A stretch of DNA of 64,000 bases from Pteria penguin. Lineage: Eukaryota > Mollusca > Bivalvia > Pterioida > Pteriidae. The position numbers were made by a program, and so were the translations under genes. Numbering within the stretch: the first letter of the stretch is position 1; each line of letters opens with the position of its first letter. The notes beneath the pieces are model-generated. The model saw only the letters and a list, made by a program, of their open reading frames with translations, ran no database searches and was not told the DNA's origin. The stretch lies in the NCBI GenBank assembly GCA_035048485.1, contig CM068584.1, forward strand, positions 63,842,420-63,906,419, in the 5' to 3' direction. Below, in pieces: positions 1 through 12,822 of the stretch.

Positions 1-319
1 TATTTCTTTTTTTTTTTTTTTTGAAAGAACCACTCATTAAACAGCAACTGCCTGATAGAGTAATATGATATTTACGATACTTCGACTTACAATTTATGTG
101 AATTATAATAACTCCGTTCATTTGCTGTTCACTGCGAATGTAATCATCGGCTACATTAAAATATTTACTCTTATATTCAGAACGACATATAAATATAATT
201 TTAATGAATAACACAAATTCAATGCAATGAACATGAATTGAATACTTTCAATATCGACGAGTGTAAGCTATAATTAAATGCTCAATAATTTGTGGTAATA
301 TTGATATACTGGTGCAAAG

Positions 320-792
320 CTAATCATGATGGACACTGGTTTCAGCCGGACTATTGTCAATGTCTATGTTAAATTGTTTAGGTAAAAGTCGGTGGCATAT
401 ACAGGTAAATGTATGACGTTACAGTCATAGAACTAATGTTTATATTTTCTGTTTATTTAAGCATATGAAAAGGGCTCAATTGTAAAATCTTGCTATATCT
501 TTGCTTGCATGTCACTGCGTCATACACATATAGAAAATCAATGACAAATGTGGCGTGACGCAAAAGCGTAATTAGTCAATTAGTCAATAACATACATACA
601 TATACGATAATTGGAAAACAGCATGGTTACCTTCATATATTTTTCTAAACACGAGATAAATAACGAAGAAAATGAAAAGCAGCCCAAATGCTATAGACAG
701 TGTAGTTAGTGTCCAGTTTTCATATTGAAGAATTTTATCAGGTGCAATAGTTGTCGGAGTTCCAGTTCCATCATCAGGAGAAATAGAACTGA

Positions 793-841
<49 letters not shown>

Positions 842-2684
842 GTAATAATAATAACATTAATGAATAATTGTAATAAGAAAAATGATAATTATGATAAAAG
901 TGAACAATTCAATAAATAAAATAATAATAAATTACACATAATCAATAAATATCTAAAACAATGAATGAGGGAACATAACGGTTTACTAACGTTTTCAATA
1001 CAATCATATATATCACACGGAAAATGATTCATACTTCTATTCCTTATCTTTTTGCCTTTAAGTGGATGATGTGATTTTTAACAGTATGTATCCAATGGAA
1101 TTTCCCATCCTGATTTTTACGGTGATCTCGTATACATGTATAAACTAAGGAAAGTAAAAGGCTCCGATAACGTTATTTTATCATGTAATAAAATAGTCAA
1201 ACGTCTTCTAAATAGACAATATAATATTGAGATCATCAAAAAGACTATAGGTCTTGTATTTGGCCTCTCTACAGCCTTATACAGACTTTTACTTGAACGT
1301 TGCAATATTTTTGTAATGTGTTATATGTTCTAGTATATTATTTATATTCATGTATTGTATAGCTCCATGGTGACATCTTTCTTTCTATCAGAACAGAAGT
1401 GCACTAGCTATTTGTACTGCAATTGAACTAGAATACAGGCGTTTCCTTTCTCTCTGTTCAGCAACTCACCTATGGTTCATAATGAACTTTATTTTGGATT
1501 GCTCTCAATATTTCCGTTTGTTGATTTTGAATACCCTTTAATTTCGTAATATTTAAACTACTTATTTGATTTTGAACATTATTTTGACATTCAGTATTAA
1601 AGTTTATACGTATACGTTACAAAATTCATTAACAAATAATCACTGTGTAATAATTGTCATTTATTCAATACTGTTACCTTTTGTCAGATGTATTTCTTCC
1701 CTGACACCTTGCATCTGAAATATAGGACAAGTACAATATGGTAATAATGTGGTAAGCAATGATTTCTTAATGATATTTGCTTTACTGTGAGCTTTGCATT
1801 ATCAAGCTTACACATTGTTACTAACCTCATCAAACACAACTCTCCTTCTTTGGGTAAGTTTATGCATCAGACGATACTTTGTCGGTACTTGGAAAGTCGT
1901 ACTACAGACCACTTTAAAAGCTAGTTAATCAAACGATATAATTAATCCGTAAAATGTTTCATGTATTACCCGTAGCAAAAGGAATTTCTTACATTTGTAG
2001 ATTTCCAAGATAGAATATCCAGAATGATTGATAGGAGGACATCCATCAAGGTATGGAGGACACGGAAGAAAATTATTGGGTGCTACTAACATTGGCTGAT
2101 TTGTCTTAATATCACATTGCTTAGTATATGGACACCCAGCTGTAATTACAAAACACAAACATAAATACCAATGAAAACTGTATAAGTGTACTTATTGATT
2201 AGATCAAGATTTGAACATGATAAGAGGAAAGATACGAGGTAAATATCTAAGATACCAATCCGATTTCCAGACAACGTAACACTACATCCTACATCCGCCG
2301 TGATGTTATAAGTTTGTGCGAATTTGTATTATTGGCACAGAAGTAGGAAACATCATAGCTGTAGTCATAAGCAGTACATCTTATGATCACAAATAATAAA
2401 TAATTGGTAATGCAGACGGGGTAAGGTCTATGAAACAAGGCAGTCAAACAACAACCTATCATATGCGTAAATAAGGTCATTATAACGACTGATAAATCTG
2501 CGGAATGTTGACTTAAGTCGTGATATGATATGTACCGGATAGATAAAGGAACTATACTCAGAAGGATTTCGAGGTTACCGAATCATTTGAGACACATAAA
2601 CACCAAATGCAGGTGATAAAGGAAGGTAACTAGTTGTATATGGAACTGTTCAGAAGTTAAAGTCATTACCGTTGGTCATAAACT

Positions 2685-2773
<89 letters not shown>

Positions 2774-2779
2774 ATATAC

Positions 2780-2848
<69 letters not shown>

Positions 2849-3245
2849 TACTGCGCTTCTTCATTTAAAAAGTGATGTATTAAAAACCTCCTCTTTTTTC
2901 TTTCAACATGATTGGCTTAAAATTAATGCGCATCAGAACTATTAAAAACTTGTGATACAAAAAATGAATTGTTACTAACAAAAGAATACAATTTAAAAAA
3001 AATGATATCAACATACTTTGTCCAGCCTGTACTGTGTAATTGAATATACATCCTTCGCGTAGCTGATTTCCTGGTGCCATCAAGCATACGTATTTTTTAT
3101 TGCCAGGACAATTGAACTGCTTCCCTCTCTCCATCCACTGTGCAGTAGGACATAACGAAACTAGTTCTGTGCATTTCAGATTCAGTGAGAACGAACTCTG
3201 AGTCGCAGAGAGGACACCGATTACAATATATATGTATACAGTCAT
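320..3245 (-). CDS. Member C: small cysteine-rich type I membrane protein
   Basis: Five exons were assembled by splice sites and phase: 3245-3017, 2139-1993, 1714-1678, 788-631 and 363-320. They total 615 nt and encode 204 residues; the function is unknown. The start chosen is the Met at 3245, which follows an acceptor-like TTTTTCAG and opens a signal peptide (residues 1-20). The ectodomain has ten Cys (25, 32, 46, 54, 66, 79, 85, 103, 110, 129). It shares the pattern CP-x-W-x2-R-x5-C-x-YxC and a DGCP motif with members A and B, but in the opposite orientation. N-glycosylation sequons lie at residues 69, 114, 133 and 162. One exon encodes the Thr/Pro stalk and a helix at about 164-185. The tail contains KIYEDI, whose Tyr codon is upstream of the last intron. 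The last exon is the weakest call: it rests on an acceptor, correct phase, an in-frame stop and completion of the tyrosine motif. Intron 1 contains a long (TA)n. Confidence 0.72.
793..855. repeat. (AAT)n microsatellite
   Basis: A near-perfect run of AAT trinucleotides sits immediately upstream (in gene sense) of the acceptor of the transmembrane exon of member C. It is only a few bases from the AG, so length changes could affect splicing. Confidence 0.95.
1079..1374 (+). mobile_element. Truncated Penelope-like retroelement 3' fragment
   Basis: This matches 4597-4813 of the longer copy (reverse-transcriptase C-terminal part, NVILSCNKIVKRLLNRQY). It then jumps directly to the last part of the 3' region (TATTTTTGTAATGTGTTA), missing about 440 bases that are present in the 4.2-5.3 kb copy. 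It ends with TAGCTCCATGGTGAC, the same end seen at about 30.15 kb. It lies in the last-but-one long intron of gene C, antisense to the gene. It is a 5'-truncated, internally deleted, non-functional copy. Confidence 0.75.
2687..2847. repeat. (TA)n microsatellite
   Basis: About 160 bases of almost pure TA dinucleotide with a few interruptions, lying in intron 1 of member C. Any open frames here are artefacts. Confidence 0.97.
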
Positions 3246-3299
3246 AGGTTTCTGAAAAATAAGCATTTGAATTTGATACTCTGTATGAAGTACTATTTA

Positions 3300-4180
3300 T
3301 TTTCGACTGTGATGTAAATTTTGTACTGTAGAATGTTGATGCTATGAAAACATACTAATCTGTCAATCTGCTCAAAATACAGTTAAAGTTCTAACTAATT
3401 GCAACATAAATAAAACATTTACCATGTGATAGTGTACACTTTCGATATTATCATATTAAAAGTTTAGACTTAATTCAAATGGAAAAGTGAGGTTTTTGGG
3501 GCCAAAAAAAAATTGTGGAATTAAAAAAAAATATTTTTTTATTTCTGACTTCCATGCTATCACAAAAAAGAAGAGATCAAGCCACGTGAATTTATGGCAT
3601 TTTGATGTTTTTGTAAGATATCAAATCTTGGCTTTATAAATCTTAACGAAGCCCCAAAAGATTTCGGCTAAACGGAAAAAAGAGGAGAGGGTGAACAGTC
3701 TTGAACAGCTAGTATACCCGCATTATTGTGCACTGATATATTGTTTCAAACAGATTACATCTGATGATATCTTGTTATAAAAGATGCAGACAACTGAAAT
3801 AAAGTTGTTTAGTCAATACGTCCTTTGCAGTATGGAGTGAGTAGAGCTATTCTTTCCGGGAGGTTTGATCTTCAGCGTTTTGATGAGTGCCACTTTTTAA
3901 TTTAATTTATTTATTTATTTATTTTTATTAGTAGTTTTATTTATTTATTTGTTGAGTGATGATCATGCATAAGGACGGCTTTGCTAAAAAGGTGTTTTTT
4001 ACTATCATTAATGTTTTATTGCTCACATTTTTACATTTATAACTGGCAAAGCTAGAAAAGCAGGAGATGTTTACCCCTCCCGGAACCTGTATTGGGTTCA
4101 GCAAGAAAAGGGTTGATCTCTTTCTAATATTAAAACAGATTTCTTTTGGTTTTTTTGAAAGCATTACTTCTTAAAACAAC
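3300..4180. other. Non-coding stretch, probably 5' flank of member C
   Basis: A T- and A-rich sequence with an ATTT-type low-complexity run near 3900-3950. No reading frame shows family resemblance or splice support. The promoter and any 5' UTR exon of member C should lie here (the coding start follows an acceptor), but no core promoter element can be assigned with confidence. Confidence 0.5.
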
Positions 4181-4181
4181 C

Positions 4182-5290
4182 CTGAATTCGAACAATTTAT
4201 ATCAGAAATATATCCACCAGAGCCCACATTGAATAAAGCTAATACTTGAGATAAATCTACACCTGTCTTAGATTTAAACATCAAAATTATCAACAACCTA
4301 ATATATATTAATATTTATGATAAACGTGAGGATTTTGGATTTCCTATTGTAAATTTCCCTTACTTGGATGGCGATGTCCCTCGACTCCCATTATATGGTA
4401 TATATATATATATCTCAATTAGTTCGATTTGTCAGAGGCTGCACCGATGTTTTGGACTTTCATAAACGAAATTTACAAATTACTACTAAACTTTTAACTC
4501 AAGGTTACAGATATCACAAGCTAAGAAAAACATTCGGCAAATTCTTCAGATCTTATTCAGAACTTCTATCTAAATTTGGAAATATTTCTTTTCAACAGTA
4601 TGTATCCAATGGAATTTCCCATCCTAATTTTTACGGTGATCTCGTATATAAACTAAGGAAAGTAAAAGGCTCCGATAACGTTATTTTATCATGTAATAAA
4701 ATAGTCAAACGTCTCCTAAATAGACAATATGATATTGAGATCATCAAAAAGACTATAGGTCTTGTATTTGGCCCCTCTACAACCTTATGCAGACTTTTAC
4801 TTGAACGTTGCACGCTGACTAACAGGGCGGTGGGGACTATATGACGGGCCTTGTCCAAACCTCTTTCAGAGGAGACATGGTCCTGAACCTCGTCCCCTCT
4901 CACTGTTAGTCGGGACTCCTACAGATCTAGGGTCTGAGCTCGCTTTCAGTCTGGCAGAGCACGGTTTATCATGTTGATGTCGCATATATTTTTATACCAT
5001 TATGTGTTTTACAATACCTTACGTGTTTATATTTTTATGACCTCTCAATATGCGATACCTGTTTACCCTTGTTCTCTACATGGAGGATTATTTATAAATT
5101 TTTAAATGTACGTCTTTTGATTGTTCTGCTGTTACGGTGAGTGGGAAGGTGGGCCCGTAAACCGGTTAACCACACCATTTGTTTGGCTTTTGTCAAATTA
5201 AATGACCGTCCTAAGTCGGTATCGTAATTGCACTACAATCAAATATTTTTGTAATGTGTTAAATGTTCTATTATATTATTTATATTCATG
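4182..5290 (+). pseudogene. Penelope-like reverse-transcriptase pseudogene (C-terminal part plus 3' region)
   Basis: Three stretches of reading frame encode a retroelement polymerase C-terminus. The first contains LDLNIK, YDKREDFGFPIVNFPYLDGDVP. After a frame change at a TATATA run, ISQLVRF, LNRQYDIEIIKKTIGLVFGPS and CTLTNRAVGTI follow (open from 4368 to 4844). This segment is familiar from invertebrate elements with a (V)YISQLxRFAR motif. I place it nearest Penelope-like elements from memory; the class is not certain. Breaks seen are a TGA in the upstream frame near 4249 and a frameshift caused by TA expansion near 4395. The region after 4844 (GACGGGCCTTGTCC to the ATTATATTATTTATATTC end) is the conserved 3' part shared with copies at 9.6 and 29.7 kb. 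No catalytic polymerase motif is present in what remains. Confidence 0.7.
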
Positions 5291-5739
5291 TATTTTCATT
5301 TATTATATCTAATTATTTTTCAATTTCATTTTTCCTTTTCATGTTTTTCATGTATTTCATTGAGCTCTGATTTTAATATTACTTTTTTGAATTTTTGATT
5401 CTGTTAGCTTTTGATATGTTAATTGAAAAAAAAAATCTTAACTTCTAGACTTTGGATTTAAATATTTCCCATATTGTTATAGGGTCGTCGTTTCCAAAAT
5501 TGTTTAGAATTAATTATAAGCCGTCCTTATATATTTCATCGCTTAAAAGATTAAAGTTTAGTTTTCAATATCCATTTTCTCTTTTGAAGTTATACATACT
5601 AGCGGAAAAGGAAATTGTGTAGTTTAGTAATTTCATTTATAGATTCGTATACATGATATTACGTGGCGTTATGTATATTACTATTAGTATAATGCATTGT
5701 AGTTCGATTAAATCATATCGCGAATAATGTGCATAATGG

Positions 5740-6860
5740 TTGATGCGAACAACCACAGGCAGTCAGTCAAGTTTCACATGTTTAATAGCGTGTACGACCG
5801 CCATTTGCACTGATGCACTCTTCACACGTAAGACTCATGGTACTAATCAGGTTATGCAGAAATACCTGGGGAACGTTCTGCCACGTGCGCAATAAAGAAC
5901 GACGCAAAGCGTCTAATGTAACAGGGGGCTTTGGCTCTTGACAGACGTTGTTCCATTTCTTTCGAACATGTATAATACATCCGATGACGAGGCGAGGGTA
6001 ACACATTTAGCTGCTGTAAATAATCACTGACAACGTGTGCAATCGTGTGTTGTCTTTCTGCAGAATGACGTGACGTTGATATTGTGAATGAATGGAATGA
6101 GGTACAATCTCGTCACGTTAGTGTACGCCGGTTAAACTGCCCTTTACTATTGTGAGAGGAGTCCTTCCATGTGTTGTAATTTCACCCCACACTATAATGC
6201 TATCTCCGCCGAATCGGCGTTGCTGAAAAACCCAAGGGTCAATGTAATATAAGCCCGAACACGACCGTCATTGCTGTTAAGCTGAAATCTCGACTCGTCC
6301 GTGGACAAAACTTCTGCCCAATCTCTGTTCACTTATTGAGACTGTGACGCCAGGGCAGAACAATACAGATAACATGACGACGAGGATGGTTGTTGGCAAA
6401 CTATTTCTTTCGGAACGAGGACTTAGTGGTCAGAGAAGCCGATTGGAACCGATTATGCAAATGTAACATACGTGTATACATTTATACATATCTTGCTGAC
6501 GTCCTCATCGTGGGCGGTCCCAATCGGTGCCACTTTGCTAATGTCGTCCCCATAAAGCATTTACGCTGTTAATATGAACTCCAAACTGCCTTGCCACATT
6601 GCTTCTAACACCCCAATAACACGCAAATGATCATTTTCAAACATGTGAGTCATCTCTCATTCAAAATTTTATTCCAAAAACCATTGGTTTTTCTGTTTCA
6701 ATGCATTGAATACTGTCAATGAATGTAATAAATTAAAATCGATTACTAATCACGTGTCGCTTAGACTCGAAACTCCAGAAAAGTGTGCTGTGGTCATCGA
6801 GGCGAGTCAAGTGCAGTATTCAAAGCTGGCCTCCCACCATAAAAAAAGCGAAGGTATTTC
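5740..6860 (-). pseudogene. Tc1/mariner-like transposase remnant
   Basis: The open stretch 5782-6006 ends in EECISANGGRTRY, a C-terminus typical of Tc1-like transposases of marine invertebrates. Further upstream in transposon sense (6007-6400) broken frames encode pieces recalling the family. One is a VVSDYLQQL-type segment and another recalls RFGGDSI-xVWG. The region around the third catalytic acid (usually SPDLxPIEH) reads PRLVIGCIIHV, so the acidic residue is gone. Several frame changes occur. 6520-6860 matches 37.68-37.98 kb and probably belongs to the element's other end. Terminal inverted repeats could not be fixed. Non-functional. Confidence 0.68.
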
Positions 6861-6899
6861 GAATTTTTTTTTACGGGAGCGAAGTTGACCTACGTCAAC

Positions 6900-9580
6900 C
6901 TCACTCCTGTATATTTTATGAATATTAAATTAACGTCTGACCCAAATGCTCGAACAGAGCCTACGCCCACAGTATAAAAGAAACAGGCGGAGTCATGCAA
7001 CATATGTACACGTAATTATCTTTATATATTTCATTTTCCTTCATTTTTTAAAATAACATGCATAGATAATACAAAGTTAGTTATATCAATGGATCAAATA
7101 ATACTGTAACGTACGTTGTAAGCATTTGGCCTCCACCGCGCATATCGTAAATAAACAAGATTTAAACGAACAAATTATATTGCATGTACTACTTATTTAG
7201 ACACCGTAATATGACACGATATCACATATATCATAATGTACACATATTCACAAGTATCGTGTGTTTAGTTATACCTGTAACGAACCCACCCTCTCCATGC
7301 AAAAGTAAAAAGGCAAATGAGATATAGGTAGTTTGAAAAATTACGATATTCAGGTAATACTATCCTTTCTCCAAATTACAAGAACCAAATTCCAATACCC
7401 CACAACCGACCATATATTTGGAAAGCATAATATTATTCATACATGTATACTTTATTGTAAACCAATACACATCAGTTTACACTTCCGTTTGTTGACACAT
7501 CTTTTGGGGTGTTCGAATAAGTAACATACAAACAGGAAACGGTATTGAATGAAGACAAAATCTTCAAAAATTATATACAAGGTTCTGTTTATGATCCTAC
7601 ACAGTGGATGGATATTGAATAATATTGATATTTGTAAAGTATGTGACTCATGAGCGATGGGGTTACGGACCTAACATGTAATGTAGTAATAATACAGCTA
7701 TAAATAGGATCTGTCCTTATATTGCCAGGAAAAAAATATGAGATAAAGAATATGTGTGCAAGTGGAGGGGAAGAGGTTCCTATCATCCAAACCATCCATG
7801 TCCCTTTCTCTGGATCCGCCAAGGGAGAATATCCGGATTAATTACTTTTTCGATTTAGAAAAGGGTGTATCTTTTACAGTTTTGCCTCATCCTTTCATTA
7901 CCTAGAACTACACTCCAAGATATATTGGACAAGGCATTGCAGTGTCTAAATTGTGAAAGAAGAAAGAGAAATCTGCGCCAGGCATATAGGTTCAAGCCTT
8001 AAAATTAACCCAAACACCTTGTGTATGAAAATTTCAGAAAGAGTAGGGTTATTCTTTCCCAAGATCGGCACCTCCTCGTCTGAAGTCTGGATTCACAGTG
8101 GTATTATTTCATGTATTGTATGTCAAGTACAAACATTGTTCATCAATAATAGTAAGGAAACAGAAAACTACATGACACTTTTGTTATACTTAATGTTATT
8201 ATTGGCGGACTAGTGTGTTGTAAAAACAAAATCAAGAACTAGTAAAATTTTCAGCTAAACAACCTGCGGTTTAAAACACGAATGCCCCAGGGGCAAATAA
8301 TGCATAGCTGTCAATTTCTACCCCGCGATCACAAGATGACGCTTAGGAGATATACTTTCTGTTGAATTTTGTTAAATATATCAACATTCTATTGAAAATT
8401 TTCACGCGCTGCGAAACTATGGTAGTATATACAGACGGACGAAACGACCGAAATCATTTAACACAAGATCCCTTAAACAAGTGCAAAATTAAAGCTGAGG
8501 GAGGAAGATGGGGGGGGGGGGGGGGTGACGTGGTTTAGAGAAAGAATAAAATGTTTAAAATCATAAATACTAAAAATGTTGTTCGTTTATAACAATTTGA
8601 CTTCATATCGATCCCCATTTATAATATTATACAAAACCGTATGGAACTTCCTACCCATCCACCACTGCTACCCCACTTCCCCCAAAAAAGAAAAGTAAAG
8701 ATGAAAAGGAAATATGTTGTTTAAAGAATGGAGAGTTTTTTCTTCTCTACATCAATTCTGTCTCTGTAAATGCAAAAATACGCATAATTTCTCTGAATTC
8801 ATGGAATTGTCTTTGGGAATGTTGTTTACTAATTCCGAATCTTATTTATTAGGTGAAGTGGGAAAGAGAAGAAATGAGGGAAGGGGTGGGATGCTGAGAG
8901 GAAGCGTAAATTTCAGGGGCGTTATGAATAAAGAGCGACAAAAGAGTGTTTCTAATGTTTTATATACACAGTTTCTGTATTTTAGTGTATGCAAGTTTTA
9001 AATTCAAATATCTATGATCTTATTATATTATAAAGCAGATGAGAAAACAACAAAAATATCTGTTATACTAACAAATTATTTTAATAAATTCTAAACATAT
9101 TAAATGCTTTATATGTTGGTGTAACATATTCACTGCAACGCATCGCTGTTACATCATTTAGACATATTAAATATATCAAGCATGGCGCGCCATACTTTTT
9201 TACTGCGTCGGAGAGGACCCCATTTAAGTTCAAAGATTATTTTTCTCGCCAGTTTATCCATTCAATTTTTAAATTGGATCGGTAGCTTCTGAGTTGGTCA
9301 AATTGTAATAGATAGTGGTTCAAGCACTACAAGTCGACTTAAATGTTATGTTTTTACATCACTATAATGTGACTTTATGAAAAAGTAAGATTTTTTTACG
9401 TCGTCCTGATTTTTGATGACTTCAGAGTGAAAAGTGCCATAGGTATGGAAGCGTCTTCACACAATAACGAAACAGAAAATTTCAACCTGCGAATTTTTCA
9501 CTTCCCCCATTCTACATTTTCTAATTTTTATACATGACAAAAATAACCAAGGATATGTACTTACAACATGATAATAGCAG
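6900..9580. other. Non-coding intergenic DNA
   Basis: About 2.7 kb of AT-rich sequence with a poly-G run near 8510-8526 and scattered short open frames (the longest under 100 codons) that lack signal peptides, known motifs or splice support. No tRNA-like or inverted-repeat element is evident. Confidence 0.5.
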
Positions 9581-9584
9581 AATA

Positions 9585-9835
9585 TACACTGAAAAACGAA
9601 ATAACAAAAATATTCGATCGTGCTGCGGTTACAACACCGACTGTGGAAGGTCAATTGAAGTAACAAACGTCATTCAATCGGTGTGGTTAACCCATTTACG
9701 GGCGCCCACCTTCCCACTCATCACCAAAGTAGCATAATCAAAGGACACACATTTAAAATTAATAAATAATCTTTCAAATGGAGAACAAAGATCAACAGGT
9801 TTCTGAAGAAGAGAGGTCATGGAAACTTTATAACA
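9585..9835 (-). mobile_element. Inverted Penelope-like 3' fragment
   Basis: The reverse complement aligns with the 3' region of the copy at about 5050-5250. Landmarks are CCACACC, the GGGCGCCCACCTTCCCACTCA segment (the counterpart of TGAGTGGGAAGGTGGGCCCG), CGATCGAATATTTTTGT, and the ATTTATAAATAATC-type stretch near 9760. It is noticeably more diverged than the other copies. It ends where the tandem segmental duplication begins. Confidence 0.7.
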
Positions 9836-9839
9836 CACG

Positions 9840-11090
9840 AGACGTTTATAGAATAATGAATAACATATGAAAGTTGTATTTGATTCTGATGCATTTAGCT
9901 AGTATTTTTCTGTAGGCTGTCTATACTTTACTGCCTGATTAAATTCATGATCACTTTATTTGATATTCATTGCTAAGGTCCACTGTGAAACGACGATTGT
10001 CATAGAGACCATGGTCAATATAGAAAACGCAAAGAAGTTATATACAGACATAGTTGAAAGGCATATTCATTTTAGTTCCACAAATCGCAAAATATTTTCA
10101 ATGAGGCAAAATGTTCCCATAATCTGACCCCTACCCTAAGAAAAAACAGAAAACTGAATAAAAAAAAAACTACAAAAGTTGAATGTTTAAGCTTGAACAT
10201 ACAATTAAAAAATAAAAATAATGATGTTAATTAGTTTCAATTTGGTTGATCAAGCTCTTTTTTTTTTTGGAATACATGAATTACGACTTAGGATATGCTA
10301 TTTAAAAGTATATTCTTGCAAGTTTACTAAAGTACTAAAATTTACTAAAGCAATTTCATCACGTGCATTGTGTGTTCGTTAAAACATCACTGTGAAGTTT
10401 ATATCATTCGTCCATGACGAAACAAGGGCTTTTTCTTTTCCACCAGCCGTGTATGCTTGCATCATTCATGCTTAATTTAGCCTTTATTTCTACATTTTAT
10501 GCTTCGATTCCATATTCTAATTCACCTGTTTTGTTTTGACAATATTGTTTTGACAATATTGATTTGTCGACACGTTAGCGTTTAGACAAGTATAAACTTG
10601 ATATGCCGTCCTCAAATGCATTACTACATTGTGCGCAGTCTTTGTCGTAATGCCTCTCATTGCATCTATGAAAACTACTGTCTAATAACAAACTTCGTCC
10701 AGTGCGCTGAACGTCCATTTTAATTTTCAGTTTTACGATTCACATGTACACCTATTACGTATTGAACCAACAAAATTGACAACGTACATGTTGTACCATG
10801 ATGCAACATGATTTCTAGCATGTTATTTCATTTCGCTGCGCAGCACCAAAACTGCCTGGTCAGATGTTTACGGATCATATGCGATGCCAAGTCACTCATG
10901 TGTGAATCTCTGTGTGACTAATAATTCAATAATAAAATTCTGAGAATGTAAAAAATAAGAAAATTATTATGTCAATGCAATAAATTTCCATTCGTTTCTC
11001 AGAAGAATTTAAACATAGCAGTATCCGCCCGTTAGCAACTACGAATTTGAAGCAATTTCAAAGAAAAATAAAACAATGATGTTAGAGTGA
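9840..11090. other. Non-coding start of segmental copy 1
   Basis: No gene is seen. The stretch is colinear with 20535-21560 apart from indels. It holds a short tandem AACAATATTGTTTTGAC-like duplication near 10535-10562 that is absent from copy 2. Confidence 0.6.
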
Positions 11091-12740
11091 ATTAGTGTCG
11101 CCGGATTGTATCGTATTGTTTAGTATGTTTGTGTTTGTGAGCAACAAAGTAAGAGCTGTTTCCTTAGACCACAAATAACGGTATTATGTACTTTGTGTCA
11201 TACCTATCCTGTAGTCAAATTAAGCTGTTTGTTGTACAATATTTATACTTCTTTATTCATTTTTTATTTATTACTATATTTATTTATTTATGTTCTTATA
11301 TTCTTATTTAATTTCTTTTTCAATAGATTGTATAAAATGTAAATAAAAGAAGTAGTAATTAAAAAAGGAAGAGGTATGGAAGAGTTAACAATGTTTCGAA
11401 CTCCGTGGATTAAAAGAACAGAATCGTGTATAGGGAATAAGGTATATGGTTTGTGAAAGACAGGTCCTGGGTTCAATTAGCGCAGTTGGCACACTACTAT
11501 CGGCTTGTCACAGAAGGCTTGGCACATGAAAGGCCCATCACTCTGTCGGGTGCGTCCGATTTCACGGGAGTAGTAAAAAATGAATTTTTCAATATTACCT
11601 ATAATCATTTGTTCACTCTTAGATGTTGTTTTAATTCATTCATTCTATAATTTATATCTTTATTAATATCCTATATTAGAATTTAACATATCCCAATATT
11701 CGTATTCATAACATTCAAGACAAAGTTGACATTCCATCGGTCACTTTCGTATTGCCTTGCGTGTATGTGCTTGTTGGCAACTAAGTAAGAGTTGCCTTTC
11801 TTAGACCACAAAAAACCCCAGTATTATGTATATTGTGTCATACCTATCCTGTGTCTCTTGCGCAATTTCTCTAGTTCTTTTTTCATTCATTCATTCATTT
11901 ATTTATTTATTATTTTTCTTCTTCTACTACTTCTTCTCATTAGTAGTAGTAGTAGTAGAAATAGTAGTAGGTGTATTATTTTTATTATTATTATTATTAT
12001 TACGATTATTATTATTATCATTATTACTATTTCATTCATTTAGCTATTTTATCTACTTTCTTCATTAGAATGTATAAAATGTAAATAATAATAATAAAAA
12101 AAAAAAAACAATAAGAGTCACTATATCTCGAATTCCATGGAATAAGATGACAATATCGTGTATAGTGAATAAGGTATACGGTTTGTAAAAGACCTGTCCT
12201 GGGTTCGACTTGCGCAGTGGGCAAACTAGAATCGACTTTTCACATAAGGCGTGGCACATAAAAGGTCTCTAACTGTATCGTGGGGGTCTGATTTCGCAGG
12301 AAGCCGGTATGGCCTAATGGATAAAGTGTTCGACACGTGATCGAAAGGTCCCGGGCTTGACTCCCCCCCCCCCCCCCCCCCCCCCCCTGGGCACACCAGT
12401 GTTCTATCTTTCGGATGAGATATAAAAACCGAGGTCCCGTGTCAGAGTGGGTGTGACACGTAAAAGATCCCTCTCTGCTTCTCGTGGGTCCGTTGCAAAG
12501 TTCTTAATTTGTATGCGATGCATCAGGCAGATGCCGTCACCATATACGTGAAATAATAGTGGAGTGACAAAATTCAATCAATCAATCAATCCGATTTCAC
12601 GAGAGAAGTGAAAATGGGATTATTCATTATTCTGTATAATTTTTGTTCACTCTTAAATGTTGTTTAATTCATCTGTAAACATATCTCAACATTTGCATTC
12701 AGGACATTCAAGTCCAATTTCCTGGTGTGTCTCGAAAGGG
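11091..12740. repeat. Local tandem repeat of about 640 bases with an embedded SINE
   Basis: Two or three diverged repeats follow each other. Each has GCAACAAAGTAAGAG, TTAGACCACAAA, GTGTCATACCTATCCTGT, a T/A-rich run, an AAGGTATAYGGTTTGT segment with a GGTCCTGGGTTC B-box-like motif, and CCGATTTCACG followed by TTGTTCACTCTTA. Starts near 11130 and 11768 are about 640 bases apart. The last unit is split by the tRNA-head SINE at 12300. The same arrangement is in copy 2 at about 21840-23340. Confidence 0.7.
12300..12590 (+). mobile_element. tRNA-head SINE (copy-1 locus)
   Basis: It begins AAGCCGGTATGGCCTAATGG (A-box-like), followed by a B-box-like segment, a CTTTCGGATGAGA core, the conserved GCATCAGGCAGATGCCGTCACC segment and a (TCAA)n 3' tail. 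A poly-C run of about 26 at 12362-12387 replaces the end of the B-box region, which is CCCGCAATGG in the orthologous SINE at 22939. Pol III transcription from this copy is therefore doubtful. Confidence 0.88.
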
Positions 12741-12822
12741 AAAAGACAGGGGGAATAGCTGTCTTTCCCTCACTCTATCTTATTTGCCTCACACCCCTTT
12801 TCCGTCTCACCAAAACTATTTG

